64,000 nt of DNA, taken from the NCBI RefSeq assembly GCF_017573465.1, contig NZ_JAGEPF010000011.1, forward strand, positions 124,001 through 188,000, given 5' to 3'. Made by a program: the position numbers and the translations under genes. This DNA is from Actinomadura violacea (GTDB lineage: Bacteria > Actinomycetota > Actinomycetes > Streptosporangiales > Streptosporangiaceae). Numbering within the stretch: the stretch's first letter is position 1; each line of letters begins with the position of its first letter. Shown here in pieces: positions 1 to 7,476 of the stretch. The notes beneath the pieces are model-generated. The model saw only the letters and a list, made by a program, of their open reading frames with translations, searched no databases and was not told the origin of the DNA.

Positions 1-2
1 GG

Positions 3-908
3 CTCAACACGATGATCGACCGGCTGCCGGGCACGCTGTCGGGCGGCCAGCGGCAGCGCGCCGCGATCGGCCGGGCGCTGGTCCGCGAGCCGTCGCTGTT
101 CCTGATGGACGAGCCGCTGTCCAGCCTGGACGCGGGGCTGCGCACCGAGCTGCGGGTGGAGATCGCCGCGCTGGTGCGCTCCAGCCGCACCACCACCGTC
201 TACGTCACGCACGACCAGATCGAGGCCATGACGATGGCCGACCGGATGGCGGTGCTGCGCGACGGCGTCCTGGAGGACGTCGGCACGCCCGAGCAGATCT
301 ACGAGGACCCGGCGACGGTGTTCGTCGCGGCGTTCCTCAGCTCGCCGCCGATCAACCTGCTGCAGGCGACGCTGTGGGCGGTCGAGGGCGAGGGGCTGCT
401 GCTCGACCTCGGCCCGCAGCGGCTGACGATCCCGTGGGACGACCCGCGCGCGTCGTCGCTGATCAGCCAGCACGGGCAGATGGTGATCGTCGGGATCCGG
501 CCGGACACGCTGGTCCCGATCGCGCCGGGCGTGCCCGCCCGGCAGGGGACGGTGCTGTCCGGGCAGGTCCACTCGCTGGAGTTCCACGGGCACGAGTGGC
601 TCGCCTACGCGCAGGCCGGGATCCCGACCGTGGACGCGAACGAGTTCGGGCGGCCGCGTCCGGCGCCGGCGCCCGCGGCCGCGCAGCCGGGGCTGCGCGA
701 CCGGCTGCGGGGGATGCTCGGCCGTCCGGCGGGCCAGGCCGGGCAGGCCGAGGAGCACGAGGGCCACCACCGCCGCTCCGACCTGATCTTCCGCGCGAAC
801 CCGGGGCAGCGGCCGAACCGCGGCGACCACGTCGCGCTGACGGTGAACCTCGACCGGATCCTGCTGTTCGGCGCGGACGGCCGCCGCGTCACCCCCGTCC
901 AGCGCTGA
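3..908 (+). CDS. ABC transporter ATP-binding protein, sugar/polyamine type (5' truncated by window edge)
   Basis: This is the C-terminal two thirds of an ATPase that energises an importer of the MalK/UgpC/MsiK type; the reading frame is already open at the window edge, so the Walker A part lies upstream. The fragment shows the signature LSGGQRQR, a Walker B with LFLMDEP followed by the D-loop SSLD, and the H-loop VTHD followed by QIEAMTMADR, which is typical of carbohydrate-importer ATPases. A TOBE-like C-terminal regulatory domain follows from about residue 120. It is interrupted by an Ala/Pro/Gly-rich stretch of roughly 60 residues containing HEGHH, which is unusual for MsiK-like proteins. 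No permease partner is visible in the window. It could be a multitasking ATPase serving permeases elsewhere, but that is inference. Confidence 0.85.
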   Translation, partial: LNTMIDRLPGTLSGGQRQRAAIGRALVREPSLFLMDEPLSSLDAGLRTELRVEIAALVRSSRTTTVYVTHDQIEAMTMADRMAVLRDGVLEDVGTPEQIYEDPATVFVAAFLSSPPINLLQATLWAVEGEGLLLDLGPQRLTIPWDDPRASSLISQHGQMVIVGIRPDTLVPIAPGVPARQGTVLSGQVHSLEFHGHEWLAYAQAGIPTVDANEFGRPRPAPAPAAAQPGLRDRLRGMLGRPAGQAGQAEEHEGHHRRSDLIFRANPGQRPNRGDHVALTVNLDRILLFGADGRRVTPVQR

Positions 909-931
909 CCCGCCGCCGGGCCCTGCGCCCG

Positions 932-2341
932 CTAGCCGAGGACGCGCCGCAACCGGTGCAGGCCCTCGCCGATCTCCGGCAGCGTGACGGCGCCGTAGCC
1001 GAACACCAGCCCCGGCGCCGCCGGCCCGTCGACCGCGAACTCCGACAGCGCGAACAGCCCGACGCCCTCCGCCAGCGCCGCGCGGACGATGGCCGCGTCG
1101 TCCGCCCCGTCCGGCAGCGTCGCGCTCAGATGCAGGCCCGCCGCCGACGGCACCACCTCCAGCCGTCCCGCGAACAGGGTGCCGAGCAGCCCCGCGACCC
1201 GCTCGTGCCGGGCCTGGTACTCGCGCCGCGACCGGCGGATGTGCCGCGCCAGCAGCCCCTCGTCGATGAACCGGGCGAGCGCCGCCTGCGTCGGCAACTC
1301 CGCGTGCCACGACGACACGTACCGCGCCAGCCGGAACGCGCGGTGCAGCGACGGCGGCGCCACCAGGAACCCGATCCGCAGCACCGGACGCATGATCTTG
1401 GAGAAGGTGCCCATGTAGAGCACGCGGCCCCCGTCGTCCAGGCTCTGCAGCGGCTCGATCGGCCGGCCCCCGTACCGGTACTCGGTGTCGTAGTCGTCCT
1501 CGACGATCACCACGTCCCGGCGCCGCGCCCACTCCAGCAGCGCGCGGCGGCGCGGCAGCGACATCGGCATCCCCAGCGGGAACTGGTGCGACGGCGTCAC
1601 GTAGACGGCCCGCGCGTCCTCGGGAAGCGCGTCCACCCGCAGGCCCTCGGCGTCCACCGGCACGCCCCGCACCCGCATCCCCGCCGCGCGCAGCAGCATC
1701 CGCACCGGCGGGTAGCCGGGATCCTCGACCGCCACCACGTCGCCCGGCTCCAGCAGCACCCGGACGACCAGGTCGAGCGCCTGCTGGATCCCCGACGTCA
1801 CCACCACGTCCGCCGCCGCCGCGCGCACCGACCGCGACACCCCGACGTGCCGGGCGATCGCCTCCCGCAGCTCCTTCAGCCCCGCCGGGTCCCCGGCCGC
1901 CGCCGGATCGCCGAGCGCGGACGGGCGCAGCCGCCCCGCCATGATGCGCCGCCACGACTCGTACGGGAACAGCCGCACGTCCGGCAGGCCGGCCCGGAAG
2001 TCCCAGGTGATCCCGGGCATCCTGGCCGGCCACACGCCGACCTCGTCCCACACCTTCCGCGGCCGCAGCGGCGACGCACCCGGGCGCTCCCGCTCCAGGA
2101 AACCCGCGTCCCGGACGAACGTCCCCGCCCCCACCCGGCTCTCCAGGAACCCCTCCGCCGCGAGCCGGTCGTAGGCCACCGCCACCGTGTTCCGCGAGAT
2201 CGCCAGCCGCCGCGCCAGCTCCCGCGTCGGCGGCGCCGCCTCCCCCGCGCGCAGCCGCCCGTCCAGGATCGCGGCCCGCAACTGCCGGTAGATCTGGCCC
2301 GCCAGATCCTTCCGCCCGACGAGGCTCACATGCAGGTCCAC
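932..2341 (-). CDS. MocR/PdxR-type regulator: GntR helix-turn-helix fused to PLP aminotransferase-like domain
   Basis: The protein is a MocR-type transcription factor of about 469 residues. An N-terminal GntR winged helix (about residues 10-80, with PPTRELARRLAISRNTV) precedes a fold-type-I aminotransferase domain. The PLP-binding lysine lies in GTFSKIMRP near residue 315; EDPGYPP and EDDYDTEYRY motifs are also present. Such proteins sense PLP or an amino-acid aldimine and usually control vitamin B6, GABA or amino-acid genes. I chose the GTG at 2341 because a -10-like TAGGGT ends 7 nt upstream, as in leaderless genes. An ATG at 2401 would add 20 basic residues that do not belong to the GntR fold. 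It is divergent from the TIGR03086 gene across a short region holding a 7-bp inverted repeat, so that neighbour is a plausible target along with itself. The ligand cannot be told from the sequence. Confidence 0.88.
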   Translation of the reverse strand: MDLHVSLVGRKDLAGQIYRQLRAAILDGRLRAGEAAPPTRELARRLAISRNTVAVAYDRLAAEGFLESRVGAGTFVRDAGFLERERPGASPLRPRKVWDEVGVWPARMPGITWDFRAGLPDVRLFPYESWRRIMAGRLRPSALGDPAAAGDPAGLKELREAIARHVGVSRSVRAAAADVVVTSGIQQALDLVVRVLLEPGDVVAVEDPGYPPVRMLLRAAGMRVRGVPVDAEGLRVDALPEDARAVYVTPSHQFPLGMPMSLPRRRALLEWARRRDVVIVEDDYDTEYRYGGRPIEPLQSLDDGGRVLYMGTFSKIMRPVLRIGFLVAPPSLHRAFRLARYVSSWHAELPTQAALARFIDEGLLARHIRRSRREYQARHERVAGLLGTLFAGRLEVVPSAAGLHLSATLPDGADDAAIVRAALAEGVGLFALSEFAVDGPAAPGLVFGYGAVTLPEIGEGLHRLRRVLG

Positions 2342-2358
2342 GCGTCCGACCCTAGACC

Positions 2359-2399
2359 GGCTCAGTTGTTTTCCGCGTTTTTGGCCCTGTACCTGAGCC
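2359..2399. promoter_or_regulatory. Inverted repeat between divergent MocR and TIGR03086 genes
   Basis: The arms GGCTCAG (2359-2365) and CTGAGCC (2393-2399) are perfect reverse complements, with about 27 bp between their inner ends. The pair lies between the two proposed leaderless starts (GTG 2341 on minus, ATG 2424 on plus). It is a candidate MocR operator. MocR proteins often bind two separated half-sites, so the wide spacing does not count against this. Function is inferred from position. Confidence 0.4.
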
Positions 2400-2423
2400 A
2401 CTCGCCGTTCCTACGGTGGCCGT

Positions 2424-3038
2424 ATGGACCTGCTGACCGAACTGCTCACCACCGACTTCCGGACCCTCGACCGCAACGCCGCCGACCTCTACCTCGCGGC
2501 CGTCGCCCAGGTGAAACCGGACGCGCTCGCCCTGCCGACGCCGTGCCCCGACTGGACCCTGCACGGGCTGCTCCGCCACCAGGTCAGCCAGGACCAGGGC
2601 TTCGCGGCCGCCGCCCGCGGCGACGGCGCCCGCCTGGCCAACTGGCACGGCGGCGACCTCGGCGACGACCCCCACGCCGCCGCCGCGGCGTCCCTCGACC
2701 TCGTCACCGAGGCGTTCGCCGTGACGCCCCTCGACGCCGGGTTCGTCCTCCCCGAGGTCCGCGACGGCGGCCCGTTCCCCGCCGCGCTCGCGATCAGCTT
2801 CCACTTCGTCGACCTCGTCGTCCACGCCTGGGACGTCGCCGCGACGATCGGCGCGCCCTGGGAGCCCGGCGAGGAGCTGCTCACCGCCGCCCTCAAGGTC
2901 GCCGCGATCGTCCCCACCGGGGCCGACGACCGCGGGCCCGGAACGTCGTTCGCGCCCGTCGTCCCGTCCTCTGACGGCGCGTCGGATCAGGACCGCCTCC
3001 TCACCCTCCTCGGGCGCTCCCCGTCGTGGAACCGCTGA
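2424..3038 (+). CDS. TIGR03086-family metal-binding (DinB/maleylpyruvate-isomerase-like) protein
   Basis: A 204-residue protein with the N-terminal pattern of the mycothiol-dependent maleylpyruvate isomerase/TIGR03086 group. Asn/Asp-rich helices are followed by PTPCPDWTLHGLLRHQ, in which the CPDW and the helix His are the family landmarks, and FHFVDLVVHAWDVA carries the later metal-site histidines. The fold is the four-helix DinB bundle. Members are putative thiol-dependent transferases, and the reaction here is unknown. The ATG sits 6 nt after a -10 sequence TACGGT (2412-2417), so the message is probably leaderless. Divergence from the MocR gene suggests MocR control. The 3' end overlaps the start of the next open frame by 13 nt, which hints at translational coupling. 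Confidence 0.8.
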   Translation: MDLLTELLTTDFRTLDRNAADLYLAAVAQVKPDALALPTPCPDWTLHGLLRHQVSQDQGFAAAARGDGARLANWHGGDLGDDPHAAAAASLDLVTEAFAVTPLDAGFVLPEVRDGGPFPAALAISFHFVDLVVHAWDVAATIGAPWEPGEELLTAALKVAAIVPTGADDRGPGTSFAPVVPSSDGASDQDRLLTLLGRSPSWNR

Positions 3039-3436
3039 AGAGCTGGCGGCCCGGCCCAGCCGGAGGCGGCGGACCGGTGCTGGTGAGCGTCACCGACTTC
3101 ACCTGCGCCCACCCGTCCGACCTCCCGAAGGTCTACCGGGCCGGCCTGTCGCTGCGGCGGGCCTGGCCCGGCCTCCAGGGCGCCGTCGGCCTCTGGCTGT
3201 GGACGAAGCCGCTGCAACTGCGCAGCGGCTCCGTCTCCATCTGGGAGACCCCCGACGACCTGCACCGCTTCGTCGCCTGGCCCCCGCACGTCGCCATCAT
3301 GCGCCGCTTCCGGAACCGCGGCGCCATCCGCGCGCACACCTGGACCGCGGACGCCTTCGACCCCGCCGAGACCTGGACGCGCGCCGTCCGCCTGCTGGCT
3401 CAGGCCGGCGAGCCCTCGCAGACCGCGCCCCGGTAG
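3026..3436 (+). CDS. Small protein with monooxygenase-like dimeric alpha/beta-barrel look
   Basis: A 136-residue protein I cannot assign with confidence. The core from about residue 18 (VLVSVTDFTCAHPSDLPKVY) alternates strands and helices. SGSVSIWETPDDLHRFVAW and a following HVAIMRRFRNRG resemble heme- or antibiotic-biosynthesis-monooxygenase-like ferredoxin folds that act as dimers. It overlaps the preceding TIGR03086 gene by 13 nt and is probably cotranscribed. Its last 37 nt overlap, tail to tail, the end of the MerR gene on the other strand. The ATG at 3026 lies inside the upstream gene; a GTG near 3077 is an alternative start. Confidence 0.6.
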   Translation: MEPLKSWRPGPAGGGGPVLVSVTDFTCAHPSDLPKVYRAGLSLRRAWPGLQGAVGLWLWTKPLQLRSGSVSIWETPDDLHRFVAWPPHVAIMRRFRNRGAIRAHTWTADAFDPAETWTRAVRLLAQAGEPSQTAPR

Positions 3437-3777
3437 AAGCCGATCTTGAACTTGATGTGCTCCTGCTGCTCGCGCAGCCGGGCGATCTGCTCCTCCACCC
3501 GGCGGTCGTGGTCCTGCAGCAGCTCCAGGCGCTCCCGGACGGTCTCCGCCCCGCCCCGCGCGAGCTCGGAGTAGCGCAGCATCTCCGCGATCGGCATCCC
3601 CGTCTCGCGCAGGCAGCGCAGCATCCCGAGCCACTGCAGATCGTCGTCGCTGAACACGCGCCGCCCCGACGCGTTCCGCGCGATCCCGCCGAGCAGCCCG
3701 ATCTTCTCGTAGTAACGCAGCGTGTCGATGCTGAAACCGCTTTTCTCGGCGGTCTCGCCCGGAGAATAGGAGCTCAC
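3400..3777 (-). CDS. MerR-family regulator, NmlR/AdhR-like (electrophile sensor candidate)
   Basis: A 125-residue MerR-type activator. The winged helix is PGETAEKSGFSIDTLRYYEK and is followed by a wing (ASGRRVFSDDDL). A dimerisation coiled coil (ERLELLQDHDRRVEEQIARL) follows. The segment LRCLRETGMPI places a Cys where aldehyde/thiol-sensing NmlR and AdhR proteins have theirs. No C-terminal metal-binding Cys cluster is present, so metal sensing is unlikely. The GTG start was chosen because a -10-like GATCCT ends 7 nt upstream, inside a classic MerR promoter with a 19-bp spacer and a perfect palindrome (3793-3812). The regulator therefore probably controls itself. A near-identical operator stands before the LLM oxidoreductase at 8225, the best guess for its main target. 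Confidence 0.88.
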   Translation of the reverse strand: MSSYSPGETAEKSGFSIDTLRYYEKIGLLGGIARNASGRRVFSDDDLQWLGMLRCLRETGMPIAEMLRYSELARGGAETVRERLELLQDHDRRVEEQIARLREQQEHIKFKIGFYRGAVCEGSPA

Positions 3778-3784
3778 GCTCCCC

Positions 3785-3815
3785 AGGATCCCACCTGGAG
3801 CCCACTCCAGGTCAA
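3785..3815 (-). promoter_or_regulatory. MerR-type promoter/operator of the merR gene
   Basis: Reading on the minus strand, -35 TTGACC (3815-3810) and -10 GATCCT (3790-3785) are separated by 19 bp, the over-long spacing on which MerR proteins act. The spacer holds ACCTGGAG and CTCCAGGT arms (3793-3800 and 3805-3812) around 4 bp. The stop codon of the upstream hydrolase gene overlaps the site. Confidence 0.75.
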
Positions 3816-4744
3816 TTCTCCGCGTCCCCCGCCTCCAGGAACCCCGCCACGGCCCCGGCGAACCACCGGGGATCGTCGAGCCACGGAAAATGCCCGGCCC
3901 CCGGCTGGACCAGCACCGTCGCGTCACGGAACAACCCCGCGATCTCCGCGGCCACCCGAGGCAACGGCCCGCCGTCCAGTTCCCCGGCCAGCACCAGGAC
4001 CCGCGCCTCCAGCCGCGCGACGACGTCCCGCGCCGCCTCCGGATCGAACGCCTCCGGCGCCGCGTACAGCTCCGCCGCCTCCTCGTTCGTCTCCGCGACC
4101 TCCCGCGCCGCATGCGCCCGGGCCGCCGCGTCCCAACGCCCGTAGAAGAACGGCATGACCGCCTCCCAGTCGGCCTCGGTCGCGGTCCCCGCCCGAACCG
4201 CCTCGAACGCCTTGCGTCCCGCCTCGAACCACGGCTCGCCCTTCCGGAGCTCCGCCGCCTCCCGGCGATGCTCCACCGTGAAGTCGACCCCCAGCGCACG
4301 CCCCCGGCCCGTGACCAGAGTCAACGTGCGCACCCGCTCGGGATAGGCGACCGCATACAGAATCGCGAGATCCCCACCCGCCGAATGCGCAAGCAGATCG
4401 AGCCGCTCCAGATCGAGATGCTCCCGCAGGGCTTCCACGTCCGAGACCTGCCGATCACACCGATACGTCCCCGGATCGACCGGTCTCCCCGACCCGCCCG
4501 TCCCGCGCAGATCCAGCATGACGAGCGGACGCCGCCCGGACAGCCCGCCGAGATCCCCGAGATACGCGGAAGCACGCATCGGCCCACCCGGAATGCACAC
4601 CAACGGATCCGCGGCGCCGCACGTGTTCTCGTCGTTGTCGTCCTGGACGACGCGGTAGGCGAGTTCCGTCCCGTCTTGCCCAACGATCACCGGCATCCTC
4701 ACATCCAACGCCATCAGCGATCCATCCGCCCTCTTTCCAGCCAT
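3812..4744 (-). CDS. Alpha/beta hydrolase, proline-iminopeptidase-like
   Basis: A hydrolase of up to 310 residues with the fold landmarks of the S33/prolyl aminopeptidase group. An oxyanion-loop sequence PGGPM (close to the usual HGGPG) is followed by LDLRGTGGSGRP, the nucleophile elbow AHSAGG, a late acidic segment LAGELDGG and the catalytic His in GAGHFPW. There is no signal peptide, so it should be cytosolic. The substrate is unknown. The first ATG at 4744 has no clear ribosome site; Met 11 (4714) and Met 17 (4696) are alternatives, and the hydrolase fold begins just after the latter. It ends inside the MerR operator and may be read through into merR. Confidence 0.8.
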   Translation of the reverse strand: MAGKRADGSLMALDVRMPVIVGQDGTELAYRVVQDDNDENTCGAADPLVCIPGGPMRASAYLGDLGGLSGRRPLVMLDLRGTGGSGRPVDPGTYRCDRQVSDVEALREHLDLERLDLLAHSAGGDLAILYAVAYPERVRTLTLVTGRGRALGVDFTVEHRREAAELRKGEPWFEAGRKAFEAVRAGTATEADWEAVMPFFYGRWDAAARAHAAREVAETNEEAAELYAAPEAFDPEAARDVVARLEARVLVLAGELDGGPLPRVAAEIAGLFRDATVLVQPGAGHFPWLDDPRWFAGAVAGFLEAGDAEN

Positions 4745-4812
4745 CGAGTGGTGGGGCGCTTTCCGGGGAGCTCGGGTGCTCCTCCGAGGAGGATCGGGTG
4801 TGCGGGTCTTGG

Positions 4813-5016
4813 GGCGAGATGGTGTTCGGGTGGTGGGGTGGCGCTGGCGTACGGGGCCGCCCCTCCAAAGTCAAGGGCGCCTTCGGCGTCGCTGCGCGAT
4901 GGACTTCGTCCACCCTTGACTTTGGAGCCTCTGCGGCCCCTGAGGCAGCGTTAGGGGCAGGCTCCGCCTGCCCCGCCCCGGGTCGCGCCACCCCACCACC
5001 CCCTTCCGTAAGGAAC
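4813..5016 (+). repeat. Left copy of a perfect 204-bp inverted repeat flanking the HNH gene
   Basis: Positions 4813-5016 are the exact reverse complement of 7045-7248. The unit is itself palindromic. An outer stem pairs 4829-4844 with 4985-5000 (16 bp). Inside it, a 15-bp stem pairs CTCCAAAGTCAAGGG (4863-4877) with 4913-4927, and a short hairpin GGGGCAGG/CCTGCCCC sits at 4954-4974. It encodes nothing recognisable and could form a branched cruciform or RNA. Confidence 0.95.
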
Positions 5017-5601
5017 GAGAGGTGACCAACACACCCGAACGGACGCACCGAACACGGGTGTCGGCCAGTGACAAGGCCGAGCTGAGAGGCAAGGCGGCTG
5101 ACCGCCTCCGTCACCGGAGTGCGGCGGAGAGACGACTGCCGCAACGTGCGTACGCATGGCGGTCGGGTGCCGAGCTTCCTTACGTGGGTGCCGGCAGGCT
5201 GCCGCGTGATGAGGCCGTTGTGCGTGAGGTGTCGTCGGCTGCTGGCGCCGAAGGCGGATCCCAGGGGGACTGCAGCAGCGTTCATGAGTCTGCGAAGGCT
5301 CTTGAGGGCAGGCCAAGTTGCCGATGTCGGCGTTCACCGGGCGCGGCGGGGTGGGGGCTCTTGGGTGCTAGTTGCTCGCATGGGAATCGGTAAGTTGCCG
5401 CACGGTGAGGGCACATGCGCGAGGCGGGCCGGTTGGTCGCTGGCCGTCGCTGGAGATGTCGGGGTGCCGTCGCCCTTGGTGCTGGTCACGTCCATGGTGT
5501 TGGCGGGTGCGGCAGTTCCGAAGGCGTCGTGACCATCCTCGATGTGCCCGTTTAGTGCAGGCGCATCAGTGGATTGTGGGCCTGGTGGTGTGAGGGCATG
5601 C
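5017..5601. other. Non-coding stretch inside the HNH cassette
   Basis: About 585 bp between the left inverted arm and the HNH terminator. Open frames exist on both strands but none shows family motifs, a good ribosome site or the strong third-position GC bias of its neighbours. The base composition is visibly less GC-rich than flanking genes. It may be decayed sequence brought in with the cassette; I see no function. Confidence 0.5.
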
Positions 5602-5634
5602 CAGCCGCCCGGCGGTCTTGCTGCCGGGCGGCTG
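5602..5634 (-). terminator. Hairpin terminator of the HNH gene
   Basis: Perfect 12-bp stem CAGCCGCCCGGC (5602-5613) with GCCGGGCGGCTG (5623-5634) and a 9-nt loop, starting 17 nt beyond the HNH stop codon. There is no U-tract, as is common in high-GC actinomycetes. Confidence 0.7.
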
Positions 5635-5650
5635 CGCAATGGGTGGGTGG

Positions 5651-6904
5651 TTATGCGGCCCAGTTGAAGGTGGTGCCGGGTGGCCCGTTGCTGGTTCGGG
5701 GTCGGGCGTCGGGCGGTGGCAGCAATCGGTAGACGTAGCGCCCGTCTGGGTCTTTGGTGATGTGGATCTGGTCGGGGCTGGTGTGTTTGAACCGGTTGTG
5801 CCATCCGCAGGTGAGTGCGAGTTGATCGATGTCGGTCGGTGACCTACCGAGTGCCCATCCTCCGACATGATCCACTTCGCACAGCGTCCCCGGCGTCTCG
5901 CATTCGCGTACCGCGCAGGTCGGGTACAGCGTCTCCAGGACCTGGCGTTGGGCTGCGGAGGCGAACCGTTCCCGGTAGCCCAGGTAGAGCGGGGTGTTCC
6001 CGCGTCCCAGCAGGAGGGGTGACACTCCGGCCGCGAGAGCGATGCGGCGGGCCTGGGCGGCGGGGATCGGTGTCCCGTCGGTGAGGCGGGCCGGAGCGTT
6101 CCCGCCGGTGAGGGTCTCAAGGTCGCAGATGACGGTGACCTTGGTGGCCTTGTGCCCGCCCGACAGCACGCTCGACAGCGCCGCTGCGGTGCGCTCGCTC
6201 ACGTCCCGGCGGTCGTCGGGCCCGGCCGGCTTGGCGAGCGGCGCGAGGGTGCCGTCCCAGATCGCGGCGTCCTCGGGGTTCAGCCACCCCTTGATGTACC
6301 GGCCGCCGTCCAGCGAACGCGTCGTCGTGATCCACGACTTGTCGTACCCGTGCTTGGAATCCTCGTCCGGTGCGTCCTCAGTACCGTCGCGTTCGGCGAT
6401 GACGTCACGGATCCGCTGCCCGAACGCCGCGACCTTCCCAGCCGAGAACCCCTGATCGGCCATGTCCAGCAGTGTGGCCTCCGCCTGCGCGCAATCGGTG
6501 TCGTCCAGGCGAGCCACCGACTCGGCGACGGTGGTGGCGTAGCCGTAGGACAGGTCTCCGGCCGCCAGCCGCTTGGTCACCTGCGGGATCCGGTGCCGCT
6601 GGCGCGCGAGCGTCAAGCGCTCCTTGGCGCGGCTTTCTCGCATGCCCAGCTTGGAACGCAGCCATGCCCGGGTGGAGGGGTATCCCCATCTCTGCTGTTC
6701 CCCTGCCACGTCCACTCGGCCGATGAACGATGCCATGGCGCTTTCCTGCATATCGGTGGCCGTGGCAAGTATTTCGGTGAGTTCGAGGCAGGCGGCTGCT
6801 GATTCGGGGGCTTCTCTGGTGGCGAGTTCAGCGGCGATGGTTGAGAGCGCGTTCACCAGTTCCATGGTGGACGCGGCCCCCAACTCGACCGTCACTGATT
6901 GCAT
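5651..6904 (-). CDS. DUF222 and HNH-endonuclease domain protein (13E12 repeat family)
   Basis: A 417-residue protein with the two-part architecture of the actinobacterial 13E12 family. A long helical DUF222 region (about residues 30-320, with SAKERLTLARQRHR-like basic helices) precedes a C-terminal HNH nuclease module (about 330-390). In that module CAVRECETPG, CEVDHVGGWALG and LTCGWHNRFKH supply the Cys pairs, the catalytic Asp-His and the final His-Asn. The HNH residues look intact, so nuclease activity is likely; the target is unknown. A -10 box TATTCT (6916-6911) lies 6 nt upstream of the ATG, which suggests a leaderless message. The gene is less extreme in GC than its neighbours and sits between identical inverted repeats, both signs of acquisition. 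Confidence 0.88.
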   Translation of the reverse strand: MQSVTVELGAASTMELVNALSTIAAELATREAPESAAACLELTEILATATDMQESAMASFIGRVDVAGEQQRWGYPSTRAWLRSKLGMRESRAKERLTLARQRHRIPQVTKRLAAGDLSYGYATTVAESVARLDDTDCAQAEATLLDMADQGFSAGKVAAFGQRIRDVIAERDGTEDAPDEDSKHGYDKSWITTTRSLDGGRYIKGWLNPEDAAIWDGTLAPLAKPAGPDDRRDVSERTAAALSSVLSGGHKATKVTVICDLETLTGGNAPARLTDGTPIPAAQARRIALAAGVSPLLLGRGNTPLYLGYRERFASAAQRQVLETLYPTCAVRECETPGTLCEVDHVGGWALGRSPTDIDQLALTCGWHNRFKHTSPDQIHITKDPDGRYVYRLLPPPDARPRTSNGPPGTTFNWAA

Positions 6905-6945
6905 ACGTAAAGAATACCATGCGTGACCGGGAATCGAACCTCTGA

Positions 6946-6999
6946 GCGGGCATTTTTCAGGGTTGGATTTCCCAACCGACTCCGCCCCAATTTGCCCGC
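6946..6999. other. Nested hairpin upstream of the HNH gene, followed by non-coding sequence
   Basis: GCGGGCA (6946-6952) pairs with TGCCCGC (6993-6999), enclosing a second stem GGTTGG/CCAACC (6961-6966 and 6972-6977). It lies about 40 bp upstream of the HNH start and could be an operator, an end structure of the element, or a structured RNA. Apart from the right inverted arm, the rest of 6905-7476 shows no gene. 7249-7476 is C-rich, with loose repeats of CCCGAACACC. Confidence 0.5.
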
Positions 7000-7044
7000 C
7001 TCTGACTCTTTGCCCATTTCGTCCCTTGCTTGGCGGCTCCCTTA

Positions 7045-7248
7045 GTTCCTTACGGAAGGGGGTGGTGGGGTGGCGCGACCCGGGGCGGGGCAGGCGGAGC
7101 CTGCCCCTAACGCTGCCTCAGGGGCCGCAGAGGCTCCAAAGTCAAGGGTGGACGAAGTCCATCGCGCAGCGACGCCGAAGGCGCCCTTGACTTTGGAGGG
7201 GCGGCCCCGTACGCCAGCGCCACCCCACCACCCGAACACCATCTCGCC
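7045..7248 (-). repeat. Right copy of the perfect 204-bp inverted repeat
   Basis: Exact reverse complement of 4813-5016 over its whole length, with the match breaking at 7044 and 7249. The same internal stems are present in mirror order. Complete identity over 204 bp of non-coding DNA suggests recent duplication or ongoing gene conversion. Confidence 0.95.
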
Positions 7249-7476
7249 GGCAACGCCATCGCACGAGCGCCCCTCTCGCCCCACCCCCGAACACCATTCC
7301 GCCCCACGACCCGAACACCCAACACCGGAACACATAGCCACCACCGAACGGCGACCCCCTAGGAATCCCATCCCGAACAGACTCCCCCACTCCAAGGCCA
7401 ACACCAAATCCCCCGCGACCCTCACCCCACCGCACGCATAATTCACGAAGCATCCCCAACCAAGTACCATTCACCG

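Larger units (their letters stand above)
4813..7248. mobile_element. Candidate mobile or invertible cassette: DUF222/HNH gene between 204-bp inverted repeats
   Basis: The 2.4-kb segment has identical 204-bp arms in opposite orientation at its ends and one clear gene, a DUF222-HNH nuclease of the REP13E12 type, inside. Mycobacterial 13E12 repeats are known to be multicopy and linked to phage integration sites. No transposase, recombinase or obvious target-site duplication is seen, so mobility is inference. The identical arms would also allow inversion by homologous recombination. Confidence 0.45.

Noticed and set aside
374..2974. Very long open frame on the plus strand opposite the MocR gene
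   Set aside because: It is rich in Arg, Pro and Ala with no family motif and lies antisense to a clear MocR gene; such frames are expected from high third-position GC.
5022..5393. Possible 123-residue gene on the plus strand inside the HNH cassette
   Set aside because: No recognisable domain, no hydrophobic core, weak codon bias and other frames of similar length overlap it.
6924..6945. tRNA-like fragment: the minus strand reads GGTTCGATTCCCGGTCACG, like a T-loop and acceptor end
   Set aside because: The T-stem does not pair beyond two bases, no acceptor partner or anticodon arm can be built from adjacent sequence, and the region also serves as the HNH promoter. A decayed tRNA remnant is possible but unsupported.
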